Shown here in pieces: positions 26,933 through 34,251 of a stretch of DNA of 34,251 bases; position 1 is the stretch's first letter; each line of letters starts with the position of its first letter. The position numbers and the translations under genes were made by a program. Origin of the DNA: a virus; the IMG/VR virus record IMGVR_UViG_3300042453_000219, positions 1-34,251 of that record; one strand, 5' to 3'. The notes under the pieces are model-generated. The model was not told where the DNA came from. It did not search any database and saw only the letters and a list, made by a program, of their open reading frames with translations.

Positions 26933-29273
26933 GACCACAGAGGGCCGTGAGCCATTTATCGCGGTACAGATCGACCAAGACTTCTGCACCCGCACCTACG
27001 GGGTAGCACCTTGCACCGCTGCAACACCAGGAAACAAATGCTTTAACACCCTAGCGACTTGCCAAGATCCAGCAAACTACGAGAAGGGCGAGCGCACTCT
27101 TTACTTCTGCAAGCCTGCCTCTAACATTCCCAAAGACAATCCATATATTCCGAGCGTTGCCTCGGTATCTACTGCGCCGACCAAGATTAACCCCACAAAC
27201 CAAGATCGGAATAGTTCTCCGCTAGGCCAACGAGCAGCCACGACAATCGTATTCGATGACCATCCGCACTCAGACTTCCAGGTTGACCCTTATCTAGCAG
27301 ATAGGAACTATGACCCGCTAGAGCGTGGAACCTTTTGGTCTAAGTGGGTCGCAAGGAATCCTTACTATCAGAATCGCCCGCTGCGGATCTACGAGCAATA
27401 TGTAGGCGAGACCTTTGGCATAACCGTCGTAGGTAGTTCTAGCATCGGTTCTGTCTCAAGCGTGACCCTTAACCTTCCTTCTGGCTTGCAACAGGGTGAC
27501 TTGGTTCTTTTATTTATAGGCGCAGACGGGAATACCCCCACATTGCCTAGCGGCTGGACTAACGTCAACACCTACACAATTGGATCTGAGTATGCGCGAT
27601 TCGCATATAAAGTCATGGGCAGTACACCAGACACATCTATAACCGCAACAGCAACAGGGGCGAATGCGGCAGGATGTATCGCGCTCAGAGGCATCGATAT
27701 AAATGACTTTTCTGTAGCGTCTGCGACTGGATCGTCAGGTATGCCTGACCCACCAAATCAAAGTACCGTATACCCTGGTGGGATATGCCTCGCGGTTGGC
27801 TTCTTAGATGATGACAACGTCGCAAGTACAACGACACCGCCCGCAGGATTCCAGACGGTTTTCAATGTCAACTCTGGAAGCTCTGGTCAGACATTGATGC
27901 TGGCTAGTAAGTTTCCTCTTGGCAATGCCGCGATAAACCCAAACGCCTTTGGTGGCACAGGTAATGACGAATGGGTTGCGCTCACGATAACTATCGGCGC
28001 TCTTACTAAGCCTCCGGTTCGTTCCTATTTTATAGATTCAGTCCAAGGGCCAGACTCTAATGGCCGCGTTCAAATCGTCGCTAAAGACCCGCTAAAGCTC
28101 GCAGACCGACAGAAGGCACAAGTCCCTGCTCCTAGTACGGGAACGCTACGGATCGCCATAAACACCACAGATACGACTATAGATATTGGTCTGTCGGTAC
28201 TTGCTGATTACCCTGCGCCTGGCATCGTTCGTATAGATGACGAACTCATAACCTATACGACCTCTGCGATTGTCACCATAAGCAGCGTTGACTATGTGCG
28301 CCTCACCGGAGTAACTAGGGCGACAAATGGATCTATTGCGGACGATCACGATGCTGGAACGCTGGTGCAGATCTGTACCGAGTACGACGACGAGCCAATC
28401 TGGGATGTGATCTATGACCTTCTGACGACCTATGCAGGAATAGATGCCTCATTCATTCCTTACTCGGACTGGCAATCAGAAGGAACCGTCTGGCTTGCTC
28501 AGTTTAATGTGTCGGCAATCCTCTCGCAGCCTAAAGGCGTGGGTGAAGTCTTAGGCGAAATCCTCCAGCAAGTTCTCTTATACATCTGGTGGGATGAGCG
28601 CGACCAAGAGATCAAGCTCCGCGCCATTCGCCCGCTTATCGGTACGGCTCCAACCTTTACCGACGATGCCAACATCATCGAGAACACGGTTTCTCTGACA
28701 ACTGACCCTAAGAATCGCGTGTCGCAAATCTGGGTGTACTGGGATCAGAACAACAAAGCAGAGGCGCTAGACAAAGAGAGTAACTTTAAAAAGCTACGGA
28801 TTCGTGCTGATTTAGAGGCCGAAAGCGCAGAAAAGTATGGCGAGTCTAGGGTGCGAAAGATTTATGCCAGATGGATACAGAACGATGCCCAGGCGATAAA
28901 CCTATCTGCTCGCCTGCTTGGTGCGTCTTTTGAGAACCCAAAGATCCTAAAACTACGGGTAGATGCCAAAGACCGCGCAGTCTGGACTGCTGACATTGTT
29001 GATATATTGCACAGGAATATAGTAGATTTCACAGGATCGCCAACGCTTGAGAGGTATCAAGTATTGAGCGTAGAGGAGGTTCTTCCAGGCGAGGTAGTGC
29101 AATATGAAATGCAGCGGTTTATCTTTAAGGGTACGCGCTTTGGCTTTTATATGGCCAGCAATGCGCCAACCTTTGCAAACGCTACACAACAAGAGAAAGA
29201 CGGAAATGCGGCTTGGTATTCAGACGCAAACGGTTTAATGAGTGATGGATCATCAGGATGGGAGTATCAATAA
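26925..29273 (+). CDS. Central tail hub / tail tip protein
   Basis: The 782-residue protein starts at TTG 26925. Residues 10-60 contain four close cysteines (C21, C30, C39, C46) that could hold a metal or Fe-S centre, as in some tail tip proteins. Residues 165-360 are a separate beta module (SSVTLNLPSGLQQGDLVLLF, LPSGWTNV, YKVMG) found in several phage and secreted proteins and probably inserted. The part from about 360 (YFIDSVQGPDSNGRVQIVAKDPL, DDELITYT, then a helical and beta region to the end) resembles tail hub proteins. It probably closes the tube and anchors the fibres that follow. Confidence 0.75.
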   Translation: MSETTEGREPFIAVQIDQDFCTRTYGVAPCTAATPGNKCFNTLATCQDPANYEKGERTLYFCKPASNIPKDNPYIPSVASVSTAPTKINPTNQDRNSSPLGQRAATTIVFDDHPHSDFQVDPYLADRNYDPLERGTFWSKWVARNPYYQNRPLRIYEQYVGETFGITVVGSSSIGSVSSVTLNLPSGLQQGDLVLLFIGADGNTPTLPSGWTNVNTYTIGSEYARFAYKVMGSTPDTSITATATGANAAGCIALRGIDINDFSVASATGSSGMPDPPNQSTVYPGGICLAVGFLDDDNVASTTTPPAGFQTVFNVNSGSSGQTLMLASKFPLGNAAINPNAFGGTGNDEWVALTITIGALTKPPVRSYFIDSVQGPDSNGRVQIVAKDPLKLADRQKAQVPAPSTGTLRIAINTTDTTIDIGLSVLADYPAPGIVRIDDELITYTTSAIVTISSVDYVRLTGVTRATNGSIADDHDAGTLVQICTEYDDEPIWDVIYDLLTTYAGIDASFIPYSDWQSEGTVWLAQFNVSAILSQPKGVGEVLGEILQQVLLYIWWDERDQEIKLRAIRPLIGTAPTFTDDANIIENTVSLTTDPKNRVSQIWVYWDQNNKAEALDKESNFKKLRIRADLEAESAEKYGESRVRKIYARWIQNDAQAINLSARLLGASFENPKILKLRVDAKDRAVWTADIVDILHRNIVDFTGSPTLERYQVLSVEEVLPGEVVQYEMQRFIFKGTRFGFYMASNAPTFANATQQEKDGNAAWYSDANGLMSDGSSGWEYQ

Positions 29274-29966
29274 ATGGCAACGTGGACCAATGTATTAGAT
29301 AGCAACCTAGAGCCAGGCGATCCTATACGCTCGGTAGACATCATTGCCATAAAGGACAACACGACAGCATTGGCAGAAGGCGCTAGTGGTGCGCCTGAGA
29401 TATATCAGAAGGCAACATTGTTTTCTGCTAGGGCGCAAGTCTTCACTAGCAACGGAACATTTACGATTCCTACAGGGGTAGTGCGCTTAAAAGTTACTGT
29501 TGTTGGTGGGGGTGGCGCTGGTGCGAGTGGGGGCTTTTGCGGTTGTTTTGGAGGTTTTAGTGGCGGCGGTGGCGGTGCTGGTGGTGCTGCTATTAAATGG
29601 TTGACAGTTACAGCTGGAACTCTTGCGGTAACGGTTGGAGGTGCTGGTCAGACTTCTAGCGTAGCTTCAGGAACTCAATCTATAACGACGATTTCTGCTA
29701 CAGCAGGAAGTGCCGGAACAAGCTCTGGGCCGGGCGGCGGTGGCGGTGCTGGTTCAAACGGAGATTTGAATATAGGAGGGGGCGGCGGCGGTGGTGGAGC
29801 AAGAAGTTTTAGTGCTGGTGGCGCATCCGGTGGGTCGTCTATATTCGGTGGTGGCGGCGCGTCAAGTGGCGTTGGGCGAGCTTATGGTGGGGGAGGAGGG
29901 GGTGGCCCGGCTGGTGGTGGAGCTGGTGGCGGAGGGGCCGCTGGCGTGGTTATTTTTGAATGGTGA
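29274..29966 (+). CDS. Glycine-rich tail tip/fibre protein
   Basis: The 230-residue protein has a short N-terminal part (TWTNVLDSNLEPGDPIRSVDI, often seen where fibres attach) and FTSNGTFTIPTGVVRLKVTV near residue 60. After this come many Gly runs (GGGGAGASGG, GGGGGGGGAR and others) to the end. The ordering of a beta strand followed by Gly-rich loops is that of phage glycine-rich adhesins, in which polyglycine helices pack as a sandwich and the loops between bind the receptor. The C-terminus is AAGVVIFEW. It is a likely receptor-binding or tip protein. Gly runs make the gene prone to repeat-length change. Confidence 0.72.
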   Translation: MATWTNVLDSNLEPGDPIRSVDIIAIKDNTTALAEGASGAPEIYQKATLFSARAQVFTSNGTFTIPTGVVRLKVTVVGGGGAGASGGFCGCFGGFSGGGGGAGGAAIKWLTVTAGTLAVTVGGAGQTSSVASGTQSITTISATAGSAGTSSGPGGGGGAGSNGDLNIGGGGGGGGARSFSAGGASGGSSIFGGGGASSGVGRAYGGGGGGGPAGGGAGGGGAAGVVIFEW

Positions 29967-29971
29967 TAACT

Positions 29972-30199
29972 ATGAAAGCACTTATAGCAACTAATGAACC
30001 TAGAGAAACAGGCTACCGTGTCGCACAGGTAGAGCCGCAAGAAACCTTCCATGCAGATATGCCTTTGTTCTGGATAGACTGCTCAGATGAGATTGTCGCT
30101 GATCAATACTGGTTCAACCCTGAGAACAATGAGTTCGTAAAGTTTGCAGAGTTTGAAATGCAGCCACAGCCACAAACGCAGGGAGCGCAAGACTTGTGA
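29972..30199 (+). CDS. Small tail-region protein, unknown
   Basis: From ATG 29972, behind GGTGAT, the protein has 75 residues (ATG 29960 would add four). It starts KALIATNEPRETGYRVAQVE, has FWIDCSDEIVADQYWFNPEN and ends in a Gln/Pro-rich tail. Short proteins with a D-W-F-P pattern like this often accompany tail fibre genes in aquatic phages; no role is known to me. The stop overlaps the cupin start (GTGA). It may be a fibre accessory or chaperone. Confidence 0.6.
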   Translation: MKALIATNEPRETGYRVAQVEPQETFHADMPLFWIDCSDEIVADQYWFNPENNEFVKFAEFEMQPQPQTQGAQDL

Positions 30200-30474
30200 A
30201 AGGTATAGGTCCGTCTCACTCGTTTAACTATGACGGGGCGACGCTCAACATCTTCTACGCCAACGCAGGAGAAGGTCTACCTAAGCACGAACACAACTAT
30301 TCTCATGCAACGATCTGCCTAGCTGGTGAGTGTGTAATCAGGAAAGAAGGAAAAGAAAAAAGAATAGATAAGAACTCTGGTGCGTTTAATTTGCTTGCAA
30401 AAGAGTGGCATGAGATTGAGGCTTTGGTTGATAATACGGTATTTGTAAATGTCTTTTCGGAAGGCAAATCATGA
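30196..30474 (+). CDS. Small cupin-fold protein
   Basis: The 92-residue protein starts at GTG 30196. It shows the single-domain cupin pattern GEGLPKHEHNYSHATICLAG (metal-site His residues near 33-39, Glu/Gln weak) and a later NLLAKEWHEIEAL strand with another His. Cupins of this size bind metal and can act as sugar isomerases, dioxygenases or simply binding domains. It is an odd presence among tail genes. It could process a nucleotide sugar or be a structural beta domain. Overlaps on both sides show it is in the tail operon. Confidence 0.7.
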   Translation: MKGIGPSHSFNYDGATLNIFYANAGEGLPKHEHNYSHATICLAGECVIRKEGKEKRIDKNSGAFNLLAKEWHEIEALVDNTVFVNVFSEGKS

Positions 30475-30809
30475 GTTACCCAAGCCTGCCAGATTTCAAA
30501 CGGGGTGATACCTTTGCCCTGACTTGCACCTATAAGACAGATGGAGTCCCGACCTCTATAACGGGCTATACCATCCGTTCCCAGATTCGGCAGACCAATA
30601 AGACATTGGTGGCCACGCTGACCGCAACACCCGCAAACCAATCTACAGACCCAGGCGTTTTTACTCTTGCTCCCGATACCAGCACAGAAGACTGGCCAGT
30701 AGAGACTCTTGTTTGTGACATAGAAATAACCCAAGGCGGGTTTGTTCGCAGCACGAATACCTTTGCGGTTCCGATTGTCAGAGACATTACCTTGCCAGCG
30801 GGGTCGTGA
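30471..30809 (+). CDS. Fibre-associated beta protein (BppU-N-like)
   Basis: The 112-residue protein begins [20 protein letters not shown], followed by [22 protein letters not shown] and [13 protein letters not shown], then [26 protein letters not shown]. This is an immunoglobulin-like beta sandwich similar in pattern to the N-terminal baseplate-attachment domain of BppU-type fibre proteins. It is just upstream of the collagen-like fibre gene and may be the adaptor linking this fibre to the tail tip. ATGA and TGATG overlaps tie it to both neighbours. Confidence 0.6.
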   Translation: MSYPSLPDFKRGDTFALTCTYKTDGVPTSITGYTIRSQIRQTNKTLVATLTATPANQSTDPGVFTLAPDTSTEDWPVETLVCDIEITQGGFVRSTNTFAVPIVRDITLPAGS

Positions 30810-32536
30810 TGAATACCATAGAGATACAACAACAGAACACCGAGCTAACGGTAGAGCTAGGATTAAATGGCGCACCAGGACCCACCGGACCAACAGGGAA
30901 TATCGGACCCACAGGGCCTACGGGACCTCAAGGACCAACCGGACCCACGGGAGCCGCGTCTACTGTTCCAGGTCCTACAGGGCCACAAGGCGTTACAGGG
31001 CCACAGGGTCCGACAGGAATACAAGGCCCAACAGGAATCCAAGGACCGACAGGACCGCAAGGCGCAACTGGAGTACAAGGCTTAACAGGACCTACTGGAC
31101 CTACTGGACCGCAGGGGGTTATCGGACCTACAGGAAGCCAAGGACTAACTGGCCCAACAGGGCCTACAGGCCCGCAGGGAGTTATTGGACCTACTGGCAC
31201 GCAAGGTGTAACGGGTCCGACAGGGCCGCAGGGGATAGTCGGTCCTACTGGTCCTACCCCTTGGACTTTGCCTGCTACAGTATATGACAATGGTGCATCT
31301 TATAATCTTGGTGCAGCAGTTATCTATGCAGGAGGCTACTACTATAGAACAGGTAACGCATTAAATCCTGGGTATCCTCCGACCCCAGGCTCTATTAACG
31401 CATCATGGACTCCTGTAGCCGACGGTGGCGCTACTGGACCTACAGGAAACATTGGACCCACAGGACCAACTGGATCAATAGGATTAACCGGCCCCACAGG
31501 CCCTACAGGCCCAACGGGACCGGCTTCTACAGTTCCAGGACCTACGGGGCCAGCCGGAGCTACGGGGCCGACAGGACCGGCAGGACCAACGGGTGCAGCA
31601 TCTACCGTACCAGGCCCAACGGGTCCGTCTGGTAGCACAGGCCCGACTGGACCTACAGGATTACAAGGAAATGCTGGCCCGACTGGACCGGCGGGTGCAA
31701 CCGGAGCGCAAGGACCGACAGGGCCGGCTGGAGCAACAGGCGCGGCAGGACCTACTGGACCCGCAGGACCAACAGGGTTACAGGGTCCGACAGGGTTACA
31801 AGGTCCCACAGGTGTAGCAGGGCCTACCGGCGCAACCGGACCCACAGGACCAGCAGGGCCAGGCTTGCCTACTGGCGGCTTGCCTGGTGAGTATCTCGTA
31901 AAGAATACAAGTACCAACTATGACTTGGTCTGGACTGATCGCGCTCACGCAAGCATATTAAAAGGCTATTGCAAGAACGTCTCTGGTGGAACCTTGCAAA
32001 AGGGTACGCCGGTTTATCAGGTAGGCATTTCTGGCTCTGGCTTCACAATAGAAGTAGACGTTGCAGACGCTTCTAATCCTGCCAAGATGCCTGCCATCGG
32101 AATATTAGGCGAGACGCTTGCCGACGATGCAGAAGGCGAGCTGATTCTGCTAGGAGAGATCCAAGGCGTAGCAACAACTGGATTTACTGCTGGCGACGAT
32201 ATTTACGTTGCCTCTGGTGGCGGCTATACCAATGTCATGCCGACGGCTACGGGTATCGAGGTTCAGTACCTTGGAATTATTACCAAGGTTTCGTCTACAA
32301 ATGGCGGCGGCTATGTCTTAGGTACTGGTCAGAACGAGACCTTCCGCTACAACTCTGGAACAAGTAGCTTCCAGGGCTGGAATGGCACAGCGTGGACTGC
32401 GATTGCTGCGGCTGGAGCTGCTACAAAGCTCTTGGTAACAAATCGATCTGGTTCTATTATTGAGGTTCCGCTAACCAACGGATTCTTGGCTATCACGAAT
32501 CGTAGCGGTGGCATAGTAAACGTGCCGGTTTCTTAA
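30809..32536 (+). CDS. Collagen-like tail fibre with embedded carbohydrate-binding module
   Basis: From ATG 30809 (GTG 30806 also possible) the protein has 575 residues. A short N-terminal beta part leads to Gly-X-Y repeats, mainly [10 protein letters not shown], at about 20-149. Residues 150-205 are a CBM5/12-like module with [20 protein letters not shown] and its aromatic residues. A second collagen block covers 207-354 and a C-terminal globular region ([19 protein letters not shown] onward) ends the protein. Collagen triple helices form stiff rods, so this is probably a trimeric side fibre. The module may bind polysaccharide. Repeats are coded with many synonymous variants. Confidence 0.85.
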   Translation: MNTIEIQQQNTELTVELGLNGAPGPTGPTGNIGPTGPTGPQGPTGPTGAASTVPGPTGPQGVTGPQGPTGIQGPTGIQGPTGPQGATGVQGLTGPTGPTGPQGVIGPTGSQGLTGPTGPTGPQGVIGPTGTQGVTGPTGPQGIVGPTGPTPWTLPATVYDNGASYNLGAAVIYAGGYYYRTGNALNPGYPPTPGSINASWTPVADGGATGPTGNIGPTGPTGSIGLTGPTGPTGPTGPASTVPGPTGPAGATGPTGPAGPTGAASTVPGPTGPSGSTGPTGPTGLQGNAGPTGPAGATGAQGPTGPAGATGAAGPTGPAGPTGLQGPTGLQGPTGVAGPTGATGPTGPAGPGLPTGGLPGEYLVKNTSTNYDLVWTDRAHASILKGYCKNVSGGTLQKGTPVYQVGISGSGFTIEVDVADASNPAKMPAIGILGETLADDAEGELILLGEIQGVATTGFTAGDDIYVASGGGYTNVMPTATGIEVQYLGIITKVSSTNGGGYVLGTGQNETFRYNSGTSSFQGWNGTAWTAIAAAGAATKLLVTNRSGSIIEVPLTNGFLAITNRSGGIVNVPVS

Positions 32537-32549
32537 CGAGGATTAAATC

Positions 32550-33587
32550 ATGGCAAATAAGTACCCTTTAGTTTTAGACGGAACCTCGATTGAGGAACTA
32601 CAGTCAGGCGATGCAGTCGCGGGTTTAATCATCGGCACAGATGTCCAAGCCTACGATGCTGGGTTGCAGTCTATTGCAGGGCTAACGACTGCCGCAGATA
32701 AGATGATCTATACCACCGCTTTGGATGTTTATGCGGTAACAGACCTGACTGCTGCTGGCCGAGCTTTGCTAGACGATGCAGACGCTTCTGCCCAGAGGAC
32801 AACCCTCGGACTTGCTATTGGCACAAACGTGCAGGCATACGATCCTGGTCTGCAATCAATCGCAGGATTGACCACGACAGCAGACCGAATGATCTATACG
32901 ACCGCATCAGATGTTTACGCGGTTACAACTCTTACCGCTGCCGGTCGAGCAATCTTAGACGATGCAGATGCAGCCGCACAACGCACTACGCTAGGGTTAG
33001 CAATCGGAACAAATGTGCAAGCGTATGACCCAGGTTTGCAGTCTATCGCTGGGCTTACTACCACAGCCGATAGAATGATTTACACGACGGCTTCTGATAC
33101 GTATGCGGTGACGACCTTAACGGCTGCGGGTAGAGCGATTCTTGATGATGCTGACGCAACTGCTCAACGGGCAACTCTTGGCTTGGTGATTGGGACAGAT
33201 GTCCAGGCTTATGACCCTGATACTGCCAAGCTAGATGTAGTGCAATCATTTACAGCGCAGCAAACTTTCAAAGAAGTCAAAGATACTGTCCACACCATTA
33301 CCGATGGCGCTGCCTTTGAGATTGATCCTGCTAATGGTTCCATTCAAGTAGTCACACTCGGCGCAGATAGAACACCAGCGGCCACGAATTTTGAGGCTGG
33401 TCAGGTAGTGTTGCTTGGTATTAATGATGGCACTGGCTTTAATATTAACTGGTCAACGGTAAACCCAACATGGGTAAAGGCTGGCGGAACTGCATCAGCG
33501 CCTTCGCTGGCTACTACTGGGTTTACTTGGATTATGTTGTGGGAAGTTGGAACTACTATTTACGCTTCTGAGGTAGGCAAGCCATGA
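32550..33587 (+). CDS. Tail fibre with 62-residue tandem repeats
   Basis: The 345-residue protein has three 62-residue repeats from about residue 28 to 213, each containing IGT-VQAYD-GLQSIAGLTT, then KMIYTT/RMIYTT and AAGRA-LDDADA-AQR-TLGL. A fourth partial copy follows (IGTDVQAYDPD). The C-terminal 120 residues form a beta domain (TDGAAFEIDPANGSIQVVTL, GTGFNINWSTVNP, WIMLWEVGTTIYAS). The repeat type is common in shafts of phage tail fibres and is probably trimeric. It is followed by the LamG adhesin with an ATGA overlap. It may be the rod that carries that adhesin. Confidence 0.8.
   Translation: MANKYPLVLDGTSIEELQSGDAVAGLIIGTDVQAYDAGLQSIAGLTTAADKMIYTTALDVYAVTDLTAAGRALLDDADASAQRTTLGLAIGTNVQAYDPGLQSIAGLTTTADRMIYTTASDVYAVTTLTAAGRAILDDADAAAQRTTLGLAIGTNVQAYDPGLQSIAGLTTTADRMIYTTASDTYAVTTLTAAGRAILDDADATAQRATLGLVIGTDVQAYDPDTAKLDVVQSFTAQQTFKEVKDTVHTITDGAAFEIDPANGSIQVVTLGADRTPAATNFEAGQVVLLGINDGTGFNINWSTVNPTWVKAGGTASAPSLATTGFTWIMLWEVGTTIYASEVGKP
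32631..33188 (+). repeat. Three 186-bp tandem repeats (62 codons each)
   Basis: Copies are at 32631-32816, 32817-33002 and 33003-33188, with a partial fourth from 33189. The protein repeats are very similar, but the DNA differs at many third positions. Confidence 0.9.
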
Positions 33588-34251
33588 GCAACGTCTTAAA
33601 GATGGCTGCGGTTGGTGGTGCAGCGGTAGAGACTGACCCCAACTTCAAGCAAACAGTATTGTTATTGCACGGCGATGGCACGAACGGAGCGCAGAACAAT
33701 ACGTTCCTAGATGGCTCTACCAACAACTTCACCATTACCCGCAATGGCAACACCACCCAAGGCACGTTCGGTCCATTCAGTTTAGCAGCGGGGGAGTGGA
33801 GTAACTATTTTGATGGAAGTACGGGTTATCTTAGTGTTGCTGCACAGACAGCACTTGGAATGGGGGCTGGCGATTTTACTTATGAGGCGTTTATTTATGT
33901 AAACGAAATCATTGCCACTAATGCACTTGAGGCGTTATTTGATAATCGAGTGAGTAGTGCTGTCGGATGCGGTATTTATGTAAGTGCAAGCGGATATACT
34001 TCTAAATTAGTTTATGCCAACAATACAGCAATTTTAGGAGGATCAACTAATACAATACCGCCTTTTTCATGGACGCATATTGCAGTAACAAGAAGCGGAA
34101 CTACCGTTAGGGGTTTTATAAACGGAGTGCTTGAATTTACAGTTACCGATTCAAGAACTTTTGCATCTAGCGCAGGGACGCTTATTGGTGCTGATACTGG
34201 TGGAAGATTCTTTCCTAGCGGATACATATCAAACGCACGTATAGTCAAAGG
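33584..34251 (+). CDS. LamG-domain tail adhesin, 5' part (continues at base 1)
   Basis: The gene starts at ATG 33584 on an ATGA overlap with the 62-residue-repeat fibre and runs off the window end after 222 codons. It continues at base 3 after the 127-base overlap. It has a short N-terminal helix (NVLKMAAVGGAAVETDP), then VLLLHGDGTNGAQNNTFLDG and a LamG module starting YFDGSTGYLSVAAQ with FTYEAFIYV. The LLHGDG-N--F-D-S-N opening is shared by large LamG tail proteins of many aquatic phages. With the other half it gives three LamG modules. It is likely the outermost host-binding protein. Confidence 0.82.
   Translation, partial: MSNVLKMAAVGGAAVETDPNFKQTVLLLHGDGTNGAQNNTFLDGSTNNFTITRNGNTTQGTFGPFSLAAGEWSNYFDGSTGYLSVAAQTALGMGAGDFTYEAFIYVNEIIATNALEALFDNRVSSAVGCGIYVSASGYTSKLVYANNTAILGGSTNTIPPFSWTHIAVTRSGTTVRGFINGVLEFTVTDSRTFASSAGTLIGADTGGRFFPSGYISNARIVK
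34125..34251. repeat. Terminal identity, copy 2
   Basis: It is identical to 1-127 over all 127 bases. Joining the two gives a 34,124-bp circle and an intact adhesin gene. Confidence 0.9.

Noticed and set aside
30928-31917. Long Pro-Gly-Val-rich reading frames on the minus strand
   Set aside because: They are mirror images of the collagen Gly-Pro-Thr codons on the plus strand, with no ribosome sites and no place in a leftward operon.
31000-32000. CRISPR-like or minisatellite array
   Set aside because: The repeats are in-frame codons of Gly-X-Y and vary at third positions, with no spacer-repeat structure.
1-34251. True direct terminal repeats of a linear virion genome
   Set aside because: The repeat is exactly 127 bases, inside a gene, and restores one frame when joined. 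An assembly overlap of a circular contig is simpler, although read data were not available.

Overview
The window is the genome of a tailed bacteriophage, assembled as a closed circle. The first 127 bases (1-127) are identical to the last 127 (34125-34251), and the repeat lies inside one reading frame, so joining the ends gives a 34,124-bp circle and one intact 697-residue adhesin gene. The genes point to a siphovirus-like virion: HK97-type portal, protease and capsid, a head-tail connector set, a TP901-1-like tail tube, a two-part tail assembly chaperone and a short tape measure. No integrase, excisionase, lysogeny module, polymerase, tRNA or CRISPR was recognised, so a lytic life style is the simpler reading. 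The host cannot be named. The chaperone pair resembling gene transfer agent genes, the SSB tail ending DDPPF and the M15 endolysin fit a Gram-negative, probably proteobacterial, host.

There are two transcription arms. They diverge at about 9.43-9.53 kb and converge at a rightward terminator at 5225-5253. The short leftward arm (9409 to 5252) carries a nuclease-like protein, a small conserved protein behind a structured leader, a replication-initiation-like protein, a UDP-glucuronate epimerase-like enzyme, a Ref-type HNH nuclease, a RecB/Cas4-like exonuclease, a 38-residue membrane protein and SSB. The long rightward arm starts with small regulatory and recombination genes (HTH proteins, a Sak/DUF1071 annealing protein, a GerE-type HTH, an NrdR-like zinc ribbon). 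It continues through a glycosyltransferase and a methyltransferase, terminase, portal, three further glycosyltransferase-like genes, capsid and tail genes, and a set of adhesive fibres (glycine-rich, collagen-like, 62-residue repeat, LamG). Across the origin it runs through an AT-rich HNH gene to the lysis cassette. Most neighbours overlap by ATGA, GTGA or TAATG, which implies translational coupling.

Three regions stand out. First, 8950-9108 on the minus strand has the layout of a transcription attenuator: a candidate promoter, a 17-bp helix that is mutually exclusive with a 20-bp terminator stem, a U7 tract, and a start codon directly after it whose ribosome site is inside the stem. Second, the tail assembly chaperone has a C CCA AAG slippery heptamer followed after 6 nt by a GC-rich hairpin, and the downstream frame has no usable start, which strongly suggests a programmed -1 frameshift. 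Third, at 11289-11344 a diverged 28-bp tandem repeat encodes FRWHDPF once in each of two frames, exactly where coding potential switches frame between an N-terminal HTH part and a C-terminal GerE-type HTH. There is also an unusual load of sugar-related genes (four glycosyltransferase-like, one MptE-like Rossmann, one epimerase, one methyltransferase), three of them inserted between portal and head-morphogenesis genes.
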